Shown here: positions 7,119-15,064 of the stretch, piece after piece | Numbering within the stretch: the stretch's first letter is position 1 | Layout of the letters: every line of letters begins with the position of its first letter | From: Erginobacter sp964465735 | GTDB taxonomy: Bacteria > Auribacterota > Erginobacteria > Erginobacterales > Erginobacteraceae | DNA length: 64,000 bases | Reading direction: 5' to 3' | Assembly (NCBI GenBank): GCA_964465735.1 | Contig: CAYXKT010000002.1 | Location: 1-64,000 of the forward strand | Notes under the pieces: generated by a model | Told to the model about the DNA's origin: nothing | The model's database searches: none | The model's input: the letters and a program-made list of their open reading frames with translations, nothing else | Translations under genes and position numbers: made by a program

Positions 7119-9245
7119 ATGCCCTGGAATCCAACAGTCAGACTGATCTTCCTCTTCAGCGGGGTATTTTATATCCTGATCGGGATCGGCTTGAAGGGTG
7201 GCTTCACTTTTCCCCGCTACCGGCAGCGCCGGATCGGCGGCCTGATCTGGACAATCACCGGGGGGGTGATCGTTTTTCTCGCCGCCGCCACCGCCGGAGC
7301 TGTCGGCTTCCCAGCCCAGCGGATGATGGGGCGCCTGGTTCTCCCGGCGATCAAGCTGGGGGAACTGCTTGCCGCCTGGGTCCCGCCGCATTCGGCTTCC
7401 ATTACCGCCGAGGGGTTGACGCTGGTCATCCTGATCGCCGGCGGACTCCTCCTCGGGAAGAAGAAGACCGCCCGCCCCCTGATCCTGATCCTCTTCGCCG
7501 GCGGAGCGGCCCTGGCCGGAGGTTTCTTTCTCAGCCGTTACTCCCTGCCCTCGGCCTATCTCCTTTTCGGGTTGGCGGTTCTCTACGCCGCGATGAGCGT
7601 CCGAACCGGGGACAGCCGGCGGACCGGCAAAGAACCTTTTCTCTCCCCGACCGCCGCGATGCTGACCGTGTCGGCAATTATTCTCCTCGGCTTTATTCTG
7701 AGAACCTACGGACTGGGCGAGGTCTCCTATCGCTTTGATCACTACGAGGCCGATTATGGACGGGAAGCACTGAAAGTCCTGGCCGGACACCATAACGCCA
7801 ATCTCTGGACTTCCACGATCTGGCGAGGCTTGGGGCACCTCAACTATTCCCCGGTTTACACTTACCATACCGCCCTCTTCTTTCAACTCTTCGGGGCCAC
7901 CATCGTCTCCCTGAAGCTGGTCTCCGTGACCTGGGGGTTGGCGGCCCTGCTTTTGACCTACGCAATCGCCTCCACTCTCTTCGGGAGAAAGACCGCCCTG
8001 ATTACCATCTTTTTCCTGGCCGTCTCCCCGCTGCATATAAATTACAGCCGTTTGGGCCTCCTCCTCGGCTCCACGTTGACAATCAGCCTGCTGATCGTCT
8101 TCCTGCTCCTGCGGGCCCTCTTGAAGGAGAAGGTGATCTATTATCTTCTTCTGGGGGTGGCGGCCGGATTCGCCGGATATTTCTACTCCCCGGCCAAGTA
8201 CCCGGTCCTGCTGGCCGCGGTTCTGATGGCCGCCTACACGATCTTCAAGCGAAGATGGATTTTACGGAACTGGCCAGGGTTGATCGTCCTCGGGCTGACG
8301 GTGATCATCCTGATGACCGCGCTCAATATCCCGGCCCTGGACCTGATGGCGCCCCGCTTCGCCGGCTACGAATCAGTCTGGCACCGGACGGCCGACCATC
8401 AATATTCTTCCCAGGCCAATTACCGGAGGGGGATCCCCCTGGTCTGGGAAAACTGGGTGAAACTGGTCCGAAGTTTCTTCCTGGAGAGAAACTTCAGCTA
8501 CGACCCCTGGCCCCAAGGCAACCTCTACTTCAACCCGGTCATCCCCCCCCTGGTCCTGCTCGGGATCGCCATCAGCCTGGCCCGAATCCGGAAGGCAAAT
8601 TACCGACTGCTCCTCTTCCTCGCGGCGGCCTTTTTGGTCCCCAACCTCCTCTCCCGGCCGCCGGTAATGGTCCGACGGATGATGGTCTCCTGGCCTTTCC
8701 TCTATTGTCTGGCAGCGATCCCCTTAGCCGAGCTGATCGGGCAAGCCGGTCAACAGGCGGGGCGGGCGGCGGGGCGGACAGCGGGCGCGATCATTATCGG
8801 GGGCCTAATCCTGTTCGGGGCCTACAACACCACCATCTTCTTCCAGAGCCGCGAGCCGGCGGGGAGATGGGAGGAAGAACGCTTCTTCGACGAGTACGCC
8901 AAGAGCCTGATCGACGATTATTATCTCTTCATCGTCCCCATTCAGCGGGGGCTGAGCGAGGAGACAATCCGCTTCCTCCTCCACGAGAAGATCGAGGCCG
9001 GGGTGCGGGGCTACCGCTTTCTCCCCCCCCGGGAGGTTGAAGATTTGTCCCGGGAAGAAGTGCAAAAACATCTCCCGGCCGCGGTCGTCGCCGCTTCGGG
9101 CACGGTTGCCCGGGCGGTTCTGGAAAAGACCGGGGAGAGACTGGGAAAAGACCGGATCGAGGAGTTCCGGGACAAGTTCAACCGGCCCCGAGCCGTCACC
9201 ATCTTCTTTGAAAGTCCCGGGGGCACACACCTGATTGTTGAATAA
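7119..9245 (+). CDS. GT-C (PMT/ArnT-like) membrane glycosyltransferase
   Basis: A 708-residue polytopic membrane protein. An N-terminal part of about 180 residues with four or five membrane segments precedes the catalytic-looking core. The core starts with the acidic loop FDHYEAD at residues ~206-212, typical of GT39/GT83-like dolichyl- or undecaprenyl-phosphate sugar transferases, and continues through repeated LL/GG-rich helices. The C-terminal ~120 residues are soluble. The protein at 15065-17290 has the same layout (extra N-terminal helices, then FDEFEA), so the two are paralogues. A third, broken relative is visible at 14932-14994, matching the LVRSFFLERNFSYDP region here. Its acceptor (protein, lipid A or a glycolipid) is unknown. 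No strong ribosome binding site is visible. Confidence 0.72.
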   Translation: MPWNPTVRLIFLFSGVFYILIGIGLKGGFTFPRYRQRRIGGLIWTITGGVIVFLAAATAGAVGFPAQRMMGRLVLPAIKLGELLAAWVPPHSASITAEGLTLVILIAGGLLLGKKKTARPLILILFAGGAALAGGFFLSRYSLPSAYLLFGLAVLYAAMSVRTGDSRRTGKEPFLSPTAAMLTVSAIILLGFILRTYGLGEVSYRFDHYEADYGREALKVLAGHHNANLWTSTIWRGLGHLNYSPVYTYHTALFFQLFGATIVSLKLVSVTWGLAALLLTYAIASTLFGRKTALITIFFLAVSPLHINYSRLGLLLGSTLTISLLIVFLLLRALLKEKVIYYLLLGVAAGFAGYFYSPAKYPVLLAAVLMAAYTIFKRRWILRNWPGLIVLGLTVIILMTALNIPALDLMAPRFAGYESVWHRTADHQYSSQANYRRGIPLVWENWVKLVRSFFLERNFSYDPWPQGNLYFNPVIPPLVLLGIAISLARIRKANYRLLLFLAAAFLVPNLLSRPPVMVRRMMVSWPFLYCLAAIPLAELIGQAGQQAGRAAGRTAGAIIIGGLILFGAYNTTIFFQSREPAGRWEEERFFDEYAKSLIDDYYLFIVPIQRGLSEETIRFLLHEKIEAGVRGYRFLPPREVEDLSREEVQKHLPAAVVAASGTVARAVLEKTGERLGKDRIEEFRDKFNRPRAVTIFFESPGGTHLIVE

Positions 9246-9600
9246 ATTAACTGGCTATATCCGGATTTCCCAAAGCCTATTGGTAGCCTTAATCAATGCT
9301 GGAGGAGCGTTAGAGGCGGCTTTGAAAGTTCAGAGATAAACAGATTTTTGCTCAAAGTTAACATTCACAACTCCTGATACGGGACATCGTTCTTCCCTCA
9401 CAAAAGGGGAGATCGCCGATCAATCGCCAAAAGCAATTTCTGATCAATTCCCGAACAGCAACAGGTTACCTGCCGCCTTTTCCCGGGGAAAGTTCAATCT
9501 TCCGTGATGAATTCGAGCGGGCGGAAGCGAGAACCTTCCCGGGGAACTTGGGCCCGTCCGGTCGGCCTCCGGGGGATTATTGGGAAGCCGGAAGCTCCCG
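9246..9600. other. Intergenic region between converging genes
   Basis: This 355-bp stretch holds no convincing gene. The segment near 9260 contains GGCTATATCCGGATTTCC, a short word related in inverted form to AAATCCGGATTGAGCC at about 367-384 and 15050-15065. An imperfect inverted repeat (GGGAAGCCGGAAGCTCCC, 9582-9599) just beyond the porin stop could help end that transcript, but it lacks a clear T-run. Confidence 0.4.
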
Positions 9601-10779
9601 TTAAAATTCAAACGCCAGCTGGGCGGTGAACAAGTTTCGCTGGTCGTCGTTCTTGAACTCGCCGTAGAGATACTCAGCCGCCAGGGTGGTATTGGGGAAG
9701 ATCCCCCAGGATATGCAGATCCCGCCCTGATTTTCCGGGAACCCCGGGAAATCGTTGGAGCCTTCATAGCGGAGGGCGGTCTCCCAGTTCCCGGAAAACT
9801 CCCAGGCCAACTCGATGTTCCAGGCCCGCGGCGCCTTGCCCTCGAGGTCGCTCTCCTCCCCTTCCGGAACGGGGATATCCTTAAACCTCTTCAACGCGCC
9901 CAGGTATTCGGCGCTGAGAGTCAACGAATCGAACTCAAAGATGAAATAGGCGCTGAGGCCGCCCAAGAACTCGTTGATCTCGCCCAGGGGAAGCATTTCA
10001 GCCAGGCCATCGCTATCGGCGATGTCGCTCAGATAGGAAACTCCGGTTGTCAGACCATTGACCGGAGTGAGATCAAGGGAGGCTACCAGGTTGTTGATCC
10101 GGGAGCCTTGATCTACTTTTTGAATATCGCCCTTGAACGCGCCGACCGAGACGGCGAAGAGGTCGTCTTCCATCCCGAGGAGAACCGCGGTCTCCCGCGT
10201 CTCGCCCAGCTCCAGGGTCAGGGGGGCGCTGATGAAGCGGCTCTCGAAAACGCCAAAGGGGACATAGAGCTTTCCGGCCGAGAGGTAATAGGGAAAATCC
10301 TCTTCCGCTCCCAGGGTGATGACCCCCTCATCGAGATCGATCGGTTCGGTGGAGTCTTCCTCCCAGAGCAGAAGGGCCCGGCCGCGGACGTATTTGATCA
10401 CGTCGACGTCCAGTCCGAGCTCGAAGGTGGCCAGCGTAAGATCGCTGTTGTGCTCATACACCCCTCCGGCTTTCTTCAACATCTCGTAATTGGCCTCGAT
10501 CTCGAGAAGTCCCGAAAGCATCACGCCGGGCCAGATCTCGATCCCCTCTTCGAGAAATTTCTTCCCGGCCAGGGTATCATAGAGCCGGGGCTTCTCTTTC
10601 GGTTCCGAGACCCCGGCGGCTTCCGACGGAACGGCAGGGACCCTTGACTCCAGGACTTCGATTCTCTCGGTGAGGTCACGGATGGCCGGGTCATCCTGCG
10701 CCTCAACCGCTGGGGTTGTCAGTACGGCCGCGGAAACCGCGCCAATCAATATTGAAAAAACTATTTTCATCCTTCTCAT
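9601..10779 (-). CDS. LbtU-like outer-membrane beta-barrel (siderophore porin family)
   Basis: A 392-residue predicted outer-membrane protein. It has a signal peptide ending near VEAQ, a short coiled segment (DLTERIEVLESRV), then a long run of alternating amphipathic strands ending in the aromatic LAFEF typical of barrels recognised by the BAM machinery. Conserved-looking blocks such as EDFPYYLSAGKLYVPFG and the overall layout match the LbtU family, first known from legiobactin uptake in Legionella. I chose the ATG at 10779 because AAGGAG lies 8 bases upstream; the ATG at 10785 is too close. It is the last gene of the feo cluster, which supports a role in iron acquisition. The substrate is inferred only. 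Confidence 0.72.
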   Translation of the reverse strand: MRRMKIVFSILIGAVSAAVLTTPAVEAQDDPAIRDLTERIEVLESRVPAVPSEAAGVSEPKEKPRLYDTLAGKKFLEEGIEIWPGVMLSGLLEIEANYEMLKKAGGVYEHNSDLTLATFELGLDVDVIKYVRGRALLLWEEDSTEPIDLDEGVITLGAEEDFPYYLSAGKLYVPFGVFESRFISAPLTLELGETRETAVLLGMEDDLFAVSVGAFKGDIQKVDQGSRINNLVASLDLTPVNGLTTGVSYLSDIADSDGLAEMLPLGEINEFLGGLSAYFIFEFDSLTLSAEYLGALKRFKDIPVPEGEESDLEGKAPRAWNIELAWEFSGNWETALRYEGSNDFPGFPENQGGICISWGIFPNTTLAAEYLYGEFKNDDQRNLFTAQLAFEF

Positions 10780-10879
10780 CGGCATTTCTCCTTTTTACAG
10801 CCTAATTTTATCGGTTTCGGGTGCTTCCCGCGTTTTACATTATTCTCATCTCCTTCCCTCGCAGTCCGGCAACCGCAAT

Positions 10880-10894
10880 TGATTATCTCTTTCA
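10880..10894. promoter_or_regulatory. Weak candidate Fur box between feoC and the LbtU-like gene
   Basis: TGATTATCTCTTTCA matches the 7-1-7 Fur consensus TGATAATnATTATCA at 10 of 14 defined positions. It lies 100 bases upstream of the porin start in the 149-bp gap after feoC, so it could give the porin its own iron-responsive promoter. Confidence 0.35.
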
Positions 10895-10928
10895 ACCAAC
10901 CTCGAAAAAATTTTCTGGAACGGACGGA

Positions 10929-11159
10929 TTACCCGATCCAGCGATACAAGACCGCTGCGGACGAACGGCAACCATTCATACCGCAGCAACCGCAGGAGCC
11001 GCCGCGGCATTCGATCCTCTCCTTCTCCACCGACCCCTTACGGGTCAGCATCTCCATCATCTTCTCCAGCGCCGATTCCTCGATGCTGAAACGGATCGCG
11101 AGGTCGGAGAGGGAGACGGAATCCCGTTCCTTGATCAATGCCTTAATTTCGCTCAGCAT
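10929..11159 (-). CDS. feoC: FeoC-like winged-helix protein with cysteine cluster
   Basis: A 76-residue protein. The N-terminal ~45 residues fit the FeoC/helix-turn-helix pattern (LSDLAIRFSIEESALEKMMEML). The C-terminal part carries five closely spaced Cys residues in the pattern C-x4-C-x-C-C-x4-C, as expected for the iron-sulfur-binding loop of FeoC proteins. It follows feoB by 3 bases. FeoC proteins are thought to stabilise or regulate FeoB; whether this one binds a cluster or DNA is unknown. Confidence 0.8.
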   Translation of the reverse strand: MLSEIKALIKERDSVSLSDLAIRFSIEESALEKMMEMLTRKGSVEKERIECRGGSCGCCGMNGCRSSAAVLYRWIG

Positions 11160-11162
11160 TGT

Positions 11163-13472
11163 TCAGCCCGTCTTCTTTTGGCTCTTTTTTATCATTCCCA
11201 GGACAAAGACGATCAGGATCGCCGCCACCATTCCGATCCAGAACAGGGATGTCCCCGGATGGAGGCCGAACCGCGCCACCTGGTAGAAGAGGGTCGAGGT
11301 CAGCCAGGCCAGGCCCGAAAGGTAAAGGGCGCTGAAGAGCGTCCACTGCCAGTTCAGCTCCCGGTAGACGGCGGCGATGGCAGCCACGCAGGGCATATAG
11401 AGCAAAATCATCAGGAGATAGGCGTAGGCCCCCGCCCGGCCGTCGAACCGCCTCGTCAGGGCCGAGGGGGTCGAGGTTTCGACCTCCAGTCCCGCGGCGG
11501 CTTTATCCAAACTGCCGTATTCCTCAACTTCCGCCCCCAGCAGTCCGGAGACCGAGAAGGGCAGGGTCAGCTCCGCCAGCGCGACCGGGATTGTCGCGAA
11601 CGACTCCCCGATTCCTCCCCAGAAGTCGAAATTTTCTCCTTCGCCGGCCGCCGCTTCATCCGGACCGGCGTCGAGCCGGGAGTAGAGCGCGTCGAGCGTC
11701 CCGATCACCGCTTCCTTGGCGAAGATCCCGGTGAAGATGCCGACCGCGGCCGGCCAGTTGGATTCCTTCATACCCATCGGCTGAAATATCGGGACGATCC
11801 CCTTCCCGATCGCGCTCAGGATCGAGTTCTCGCTGTCCTCATTCCCGAAGGAACCGTCCGGGCCGAGGGAGTTGAGAAAGTTCAGGACGATCACCACCAG
11901 GATGATGACTTTCCCGGCCCGGAGCATAAACGCCTTCAGCCGGTCCCAGGTATGAAACAGGATCCCCCGGAGGGCGGGGATATGATAGGGCGGAAGTTCC
12001 ATCAGGAAGGCGGAGGGTTTCCCCTGTAAGACCGTCCGGTTGAGCAGAACCCCGGTCAGGACGGCGAGAACGATCCCCGCCAGGTAGAGCGAGAGCACCA
12101 CCCAGCCCCCGATCCCGGGGAAGAACGCGGCGGCGAAGAGCGCGTAGACCGGCATCCTCGCCCCGCAGGACATAAAGGGGTTCATCATAATCGTCATCAC
12201 CCGGTCCTTTTCACTCTCCAGCGTCCGGGTGGCCATAATCGCCGGGACGTTGCAGCCGAAACCGATCAGCATCGGGACGAAGGATTTTCCCGGCAGGCCG
12301 ATCGCCCGCATCAGCCGGTCCATCACGAAGGCGGCCCGCGCCATATACCCGGAGTCCTCCAGAAGGGAGAGGCAGAGGAAGATGAAGAAGATCGGCGGGA
12401 TGAAGGTGGCCACGGTCTGGATCCCCCCGCCGATACCCCCGGCCAGCAGGGTGACCAGGAACCCGGGCGCGCCGATTTTCTCCAGGAGATTTCCGAAGCC
12501 ATCGACAAAGATGGTCCCGGCGAAGCCGTCAAAAAAATCTATGAAACAGCCGCCGAGGTTGATGGTGGCCCAAAAGGTGAAGTACATCGCCGCCAGGAAG
12601 ATCGGGATCCCTAAAAATCGGTTCAGAACCACCCGGTCGATAACGTCGCTCACCGTTTTGCGGACAACGTCCTTGCGGTCCACCGCCTTGCGGCAGACCG
12701 CGCTGATAAATCCGTAGCGACTGTCGGCGATGACGATATCGGTGTCCTCCCCGTTAACAGCCTCGATCCTCTTCCGGAGGCCGGGGACTATTTCCCGAAC
12801 CGCCGCCGGAACCGCGAACTTTCCGGGATCGATATCCCCCTCCAGCAGCTTGACCGCCAGCCAGCGGGGGTCAAACTCCCTCCCCGCCGGATCGGCCGGA
12901 AGCCGGGCGATGATCTCCGTTATCGCCTCCTCGACCTCGGGGGGGTAGTAGATCTCCACCGAGGAGACCGGCCGGTCTTTTAGGCCTCGGTTGACGGCCG
13001 ATTTCAGTTCGTCGATCCCCTCCCGCCGGGAGGCGACTATGGGCACCACCGGGCAGCCCAGAAGCCCGGCCAGCTCGTCCACCTTGATCTTGAGGCGCTT
13101 GACCCGGGCCAGATCGACCATATTCAGGGCGATCACCATCGGCACCTTCATCCCGATCAGCTGGGTGGTCAGGTAGAGGTTCCGCTCCAGGTTGGAGGCG
13201 TCAACGATGTTGACGATCAGCTCCGGCCGGTCCTGGAGGATATAATCGCGGGCGATCTCCTCGTCGAGCGACGAGGTCGAGAGAGAATAGATCCCCGGGA
13301 GATCGACGACCTCGATCTCTTGGCCGTCGCGGGAATAGTTGCCGCTCTTGCGCTCGACGGTCACCCCGGGCCAGTTGCCGACCCGCTGCTTGCCGCCGGT
13401 CAGCGCGTTGAAGAGCGTGGTCTTGCCGCAGTTGGGGTTGCCGGCGATACCGATTCTGTATTTTTTGCTCAT
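11163..13472 (-). CDS. feoB: Ferrous iron transporter FeoB
   Basis: A 769-residue inner-membrane Fe(II) transporter. The N-terminal G domain has the P-loop GNPNCGKTT (residues ~10-18), the G3 motif DLPGIYSLS and the G4-type NMVD. A guanine-dissociation-inhibitor-like region follows, then Gate-type membrane segments including a block with GFGCNVPAIMATR and a later one with GIFAKEAVIGTL. Length and order match canonical FeoB. The start overlaps the stop of the upstream feoA by 4 bases (ATGA), so translation is coupled. Together with feoA (two copies), feoC and fur it forms a full ferrous iron uptake unit. Confidence 0.96.
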   Translation of the reverse strand: MSKKYRIGIAGNPNCGKTTLFNALTGGKQRVGNWPGVTVERKSGNYSRDGQEIEVVDLPGIYSLSTSSLDEEIARDYILQDRPELIVNIVDASNLERNLYLTTQLIGMKVPMVIALNMVDLARVKRLKIKVDELAGLLGCPVVPIVASRREGIDELKSAVNRGLKDRPVSSVEIYYPPEVEEAITEIIARLPADPAGREFDPRWLAVKLLEGDIDPGKFAVPAAVREIVPGLRKRIEAVNGEDTDIVIADSRYGFISAVCRKAVDRKDVVRKTVSDVIDRVVLNRFLGIPIFLAAMYFTFWATINLGGCFIDFFDGFAGTIFVDGFGNLLEKIGAPGFLVTLLAGGIGGGIQTVATFIPPIFFIFLCLSLLEDSGYMARAAFVMDRLMRAIGLPGKSFVPMLIGFGCNVPAIMATRTLESEKDRVMTIMMNPFMSCGARMPVYALFAAAFFPGIGGWVVLSLYLAGIVLAVLTGVLLNRTVLQGKPSAFLMELPPYHIPALRGILFHTWDRLKAFMLRAGKVIILVVIVLNFLNSLGPDGSFGNEDSENSILSAIGKGIVPIFQPMGMKESNWPAAVGIFTGIFAKEAVIGTLDALYSRLDAGPDEAAAGEGENFDFWGGIGESFATIPVALAELTLPFSVSGLLGAEVEEYGSLDKAAAGLEVETSTPSALTRRFDGRAGAYAYLLMILLYMPCVAAIAAVYRELNWQWTLFSALYLSGLAWLTSTLFYQVARFGLHPGTSLFWIGMVAAILIVFVLGMIKKSQKKTG

Positions 13473-13717
13473 CCGTCCGAACCTCCCATCTTTTCGACCT
13501 GAACCACCCCGGCCTCCTCCTTGCGGAGGCTAAGGCGGTAATCCTTCAGCTCGATCTCCACCGGATCGCCCAGGGGGGCCACCCTGGTGACGGTGAATTC
13601 CGTCCCCTTGATCAACCCCATAGGCAGGAGCCGGGCCCGGTAGCCTTTCTCGCCCGGCGCCAGGGCCGTCACCCGGGCCCGGTCTCCCGGTTTTAAATCA
13701 CCCAATGTCAAAGGCAT
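13469..13717 (-). CDS. feoA: FeoA-family protein (second copy)
   Basis: An 82-residue SH3-like FeoA protein. It shows the family pattern MPLTLGDLKPGDRARV near the N-terminus, RLLPMGLIKGTEFTV in the middle and GDPVEIELKDYRLSLRKEEA at the end. FeoA acts with FeoB at the membrane. A strong Shine-Dalgarno (AGAGGAGG) and a TATAAT lie just upstream, showing a promoter between the two feoA genes. Confidence 0.93.
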   Translation of the reverse strand: MPLTLGDLKPGDRARVTALAPGEKGYRARLLPMGLIKGTEFTVTRVAPLGDPVEIELKDYRLSLRKEEAGVVQVEKMGGSDG

Positions 13718-13734
13718 CGTATTCCTCCTCTTCT

Positions 13735-13761
13735 ATTATAATTAATTGATTATCTTTATCA
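13735..13761 (-). promoter_or_regulatory. Candidate Fur-controlled promoter of feoA-feoB
   Basis: On the minus strand TATAAT (13735-13740) sits upstream of the feoA start. The motif at 13747-13761, TGATTATCTTTATCA on the plus strand, matches the Fur 7-1-7 consensus at 12 of 14 positions. The box covers the spacer immediately upstream of the -10, the usual place for Fur repression. The -35 hexamer is poor. Confidence 0.62.
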
Positions 13762-13783
13762 GTTGTTCCGGAAAAAAATTTTG

Positions 13784-14107
13784 TCAGCCCAGAACTGACT
13801 GATCCCGGGGAAAACCCCGTCTCTCCTCCCGGACCATAACCTTGTTCGCCTCTCCCCTGCCGATGGCCAGGCGGGTATCCTTCACTTCGATAACAATCGG
13901 ACCGCTGCCGGAGTTCCTGATCACCCGTAACGGCTCGCCCGGAAGCAACCCGAGCGCGGTCAGCCGTTTCTTGAAATGCCATCCGCCCTCGAGAGCGGCC
14001 AGCGTGACAAGATCGTCCTCACGGGCAAAGGTGACCGGGACGGTATTCCCGCGCGCGCGGATAACGCGGCTATTACGCCGGTGAAAAGCAGAATTTCGAT
14101 AGATCAT
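13784..14107 (-). CDS. feoA: FeoA-family protein (first copy)
   Basis: A 107-residue FeoA-like protein with a longer N-terminus than the copy at 13469. Family features are LTALGLLPGEPLRVI and GPIVIEVKDTRLAIGRGEA. AGGAG lies about 11 bases upstream of the ATG. Two different feoA genes before one feoB are common in anaerobes and candidate phyla. A 66-base gap holding a promoter separates it from the second feoA, so the two may be expressed differently. Confidence 0.88.
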   Translation of the reverse strand: MIYRNSAFHRRNSRVIRARGNTVPVTFAREDDLVTLAALEGGWHFKKRLTALGLLPGEPLRVIRNSGSGPIVIEVKDTRLAIGRGEANKVMVREERRGFPRDQSVLG

Positions 14108-14430
14108 TTGACTATGCTCCTGAGATTTTCATAACCCGAATTATTCATCATCACTTTAATTTATGGCGAACAGATTAAATTGCTTCGTCGGCCAGAAAGC
14201 TTTCGGGCCTCCTCGCAATGATATGTATCATTGCGACCGCGATCACACCACGGGGGGAAACAATCTCTATAATCTCTATCGACTTGCCCGACAATATTGT
14301 TTTTCGCCGATAATCCCGGTTGATGCATTGCGGTATTTAATTCCGTCGGCCCGGAATAAGGTCGAGGGGATAATACTGCGATCGATATTCATTCTCAATC
14401 GATTTCCGAGTAAAAAAAATCCCGGCCGGC
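14108..14430. other. Intergenic region between fur and feoA
   Basis: 323 bp. It contains a worn fragment of the family 2 hairpin repeat at about 14170-14240 (AATTGCTTCGTCGGCC followed by CCTCCTCGCAATGA). A possible Fur box lies at 14383-14397, where CGATATTCATTCTCA matches the consensus at 11 of 14 positions. No open frame in it looks coding. Confidence 0.5.
14383..14397. promoter_or_regulatory. Candidate Fur box upstream of the first feoA
   Basis: CGATATTCATTCTCA matches TGATAATnATTATCA at 11 of 14 positions. It lies about 280 bases upstream of the feoA start, which implies a long leader if it acts on feoA. Confidence 0.35.
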
Positions 14431-14433
14431 TCA
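14411..14433 (-). terminator. Possible terminator after fur
   Basis: Directly after the fur stop the minus strand reads a GC-rich GCCGGCCGGGA followed by eight T residues. The T-run is clear but the stem is short and without a good loop, so this is tentative. Confidence 0.35.
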
Positions 14434-14859
14434 CTTTCGGCACTCAGCACAGATCCCCCGTATCCCCAACCGGTGTTCCAGAGGCTGGAAATTGAATTTG
14501 TCGCAGACACTCTGCTGGAGCCGCTCAATCTCGTCATTCCTGAACTCATAGACTCTTCCGCACTTCACGCAAACCAGGTGATCGTGATGCTCGTGACCGT
14601 AGGTATGCTCGTAGGTGACGTTCCCCCGGCACATAACGGCCTCCTTGGCCATCCCGCTCTCGAGGAGCAGGGGGATGAACCGATAGATCGTCGGCATCGA
14701 GACCCTCTCCCCCACCGCCTTCAGCCGGTCAAAGAGATCCTCCACGGTGAAGTGGTGGTGAATCTCAAACACTTCCCGCAGGAGAATCCTTCTCTCGGGG
14801 GTGAACTGCAATCCCCGCGACTTGAGAAAGGCGCCAAATTTATCTTCTGGGGCATCCAT
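14431..14859 (-). CDS. fur: Fur-family metal-dependent repressor
   Basis: A 142-residue Fur protein. The N-terminal winged helix contains LQFTPERRILLREVF and VSMPTIYRFIPLLLESGMAKE, the typical recognition helix of the family. The metal-binding region has HEHHDHLVCVKCGRVYEF, with the HHDH motif and one CxxC, and a second CxxC at the end (CAEC). These match the structural zinc and sensory sites of Fur. It lies upstream of and in line with the feo genes, which supports iron as the signal rather than zinc or peroxide. Confidence 0.92.
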   Translation of the reverse strand: MDAPEDKFGAFLKSRGLQFTPERRILLREVFEIHHHFTVEDLFDRLKAVGERVSMPTIYRFIPLLLESGMAKEAVMCRGNVTYEHTYGHEHHDHLVCVKCGRVYEFRNDEIERLQQSVCDKFNFQPLEHRLGIRGICAECRK

Positions 14860-14875
14860 CGTTTATAACTGTAAT

Positions 14876-14890
14876 TGATAATCAGTGGCA
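14876..14890. promoter_or_regulatory. Candidate Fur box upstream of fur
   Basis: TGATAATCAGTGGCA has a perfect left half-site and matches the Fur consensus at 11 of 14 positions. On the minus strand it lies between TTGCCA and TATAAA, suggesting autoregulation, though the TATAAA is very close to the annotated ATG. Confidence 0.45.
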
Positions 14891-14931
14891 ATATACCAGC
14901 CTCTGAAATCAGGTCAACAGTTTTTTTAAAC

Positions 14932-14994
14932 GATCTGGTCCGGAGTTTCTTCGTCGAGGAAAACTTCAATTACGACCCCTAACCCCGGGGTAAC
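14932..14994 (+). pseudogene. Remnant of a GT-C glycosyltransferase gene
   Basis: Read from 14932 this stretch encodes DLVRSFFVEENFNYDP, a stop (TAA), then PRGN. It aligns with LVRSFFLERNFSYDPWPQGN in the intact protein at 7119-9245 (DNA around 8464-8523). The stop falls where the intact gene has Trp. No further homology is visible on either side, so this is a short gene relic of the same paralogous family, beside another family member on the opposite strand. Confidence 0.6.
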
Positions 14995-15064
14995 GAATCC
15001 GCCCGGGACATAACCTGTTGTTTCGCGAAACGTAATAGTTTGTCTTGAGAAATCCGGATTGAGC

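Noticed and set aside
10821..12029. 402-residue plus-strand frame across feoB and feoC
   Set aside because: Antisense to clear feo genes; composition is typical of a shadow frame.
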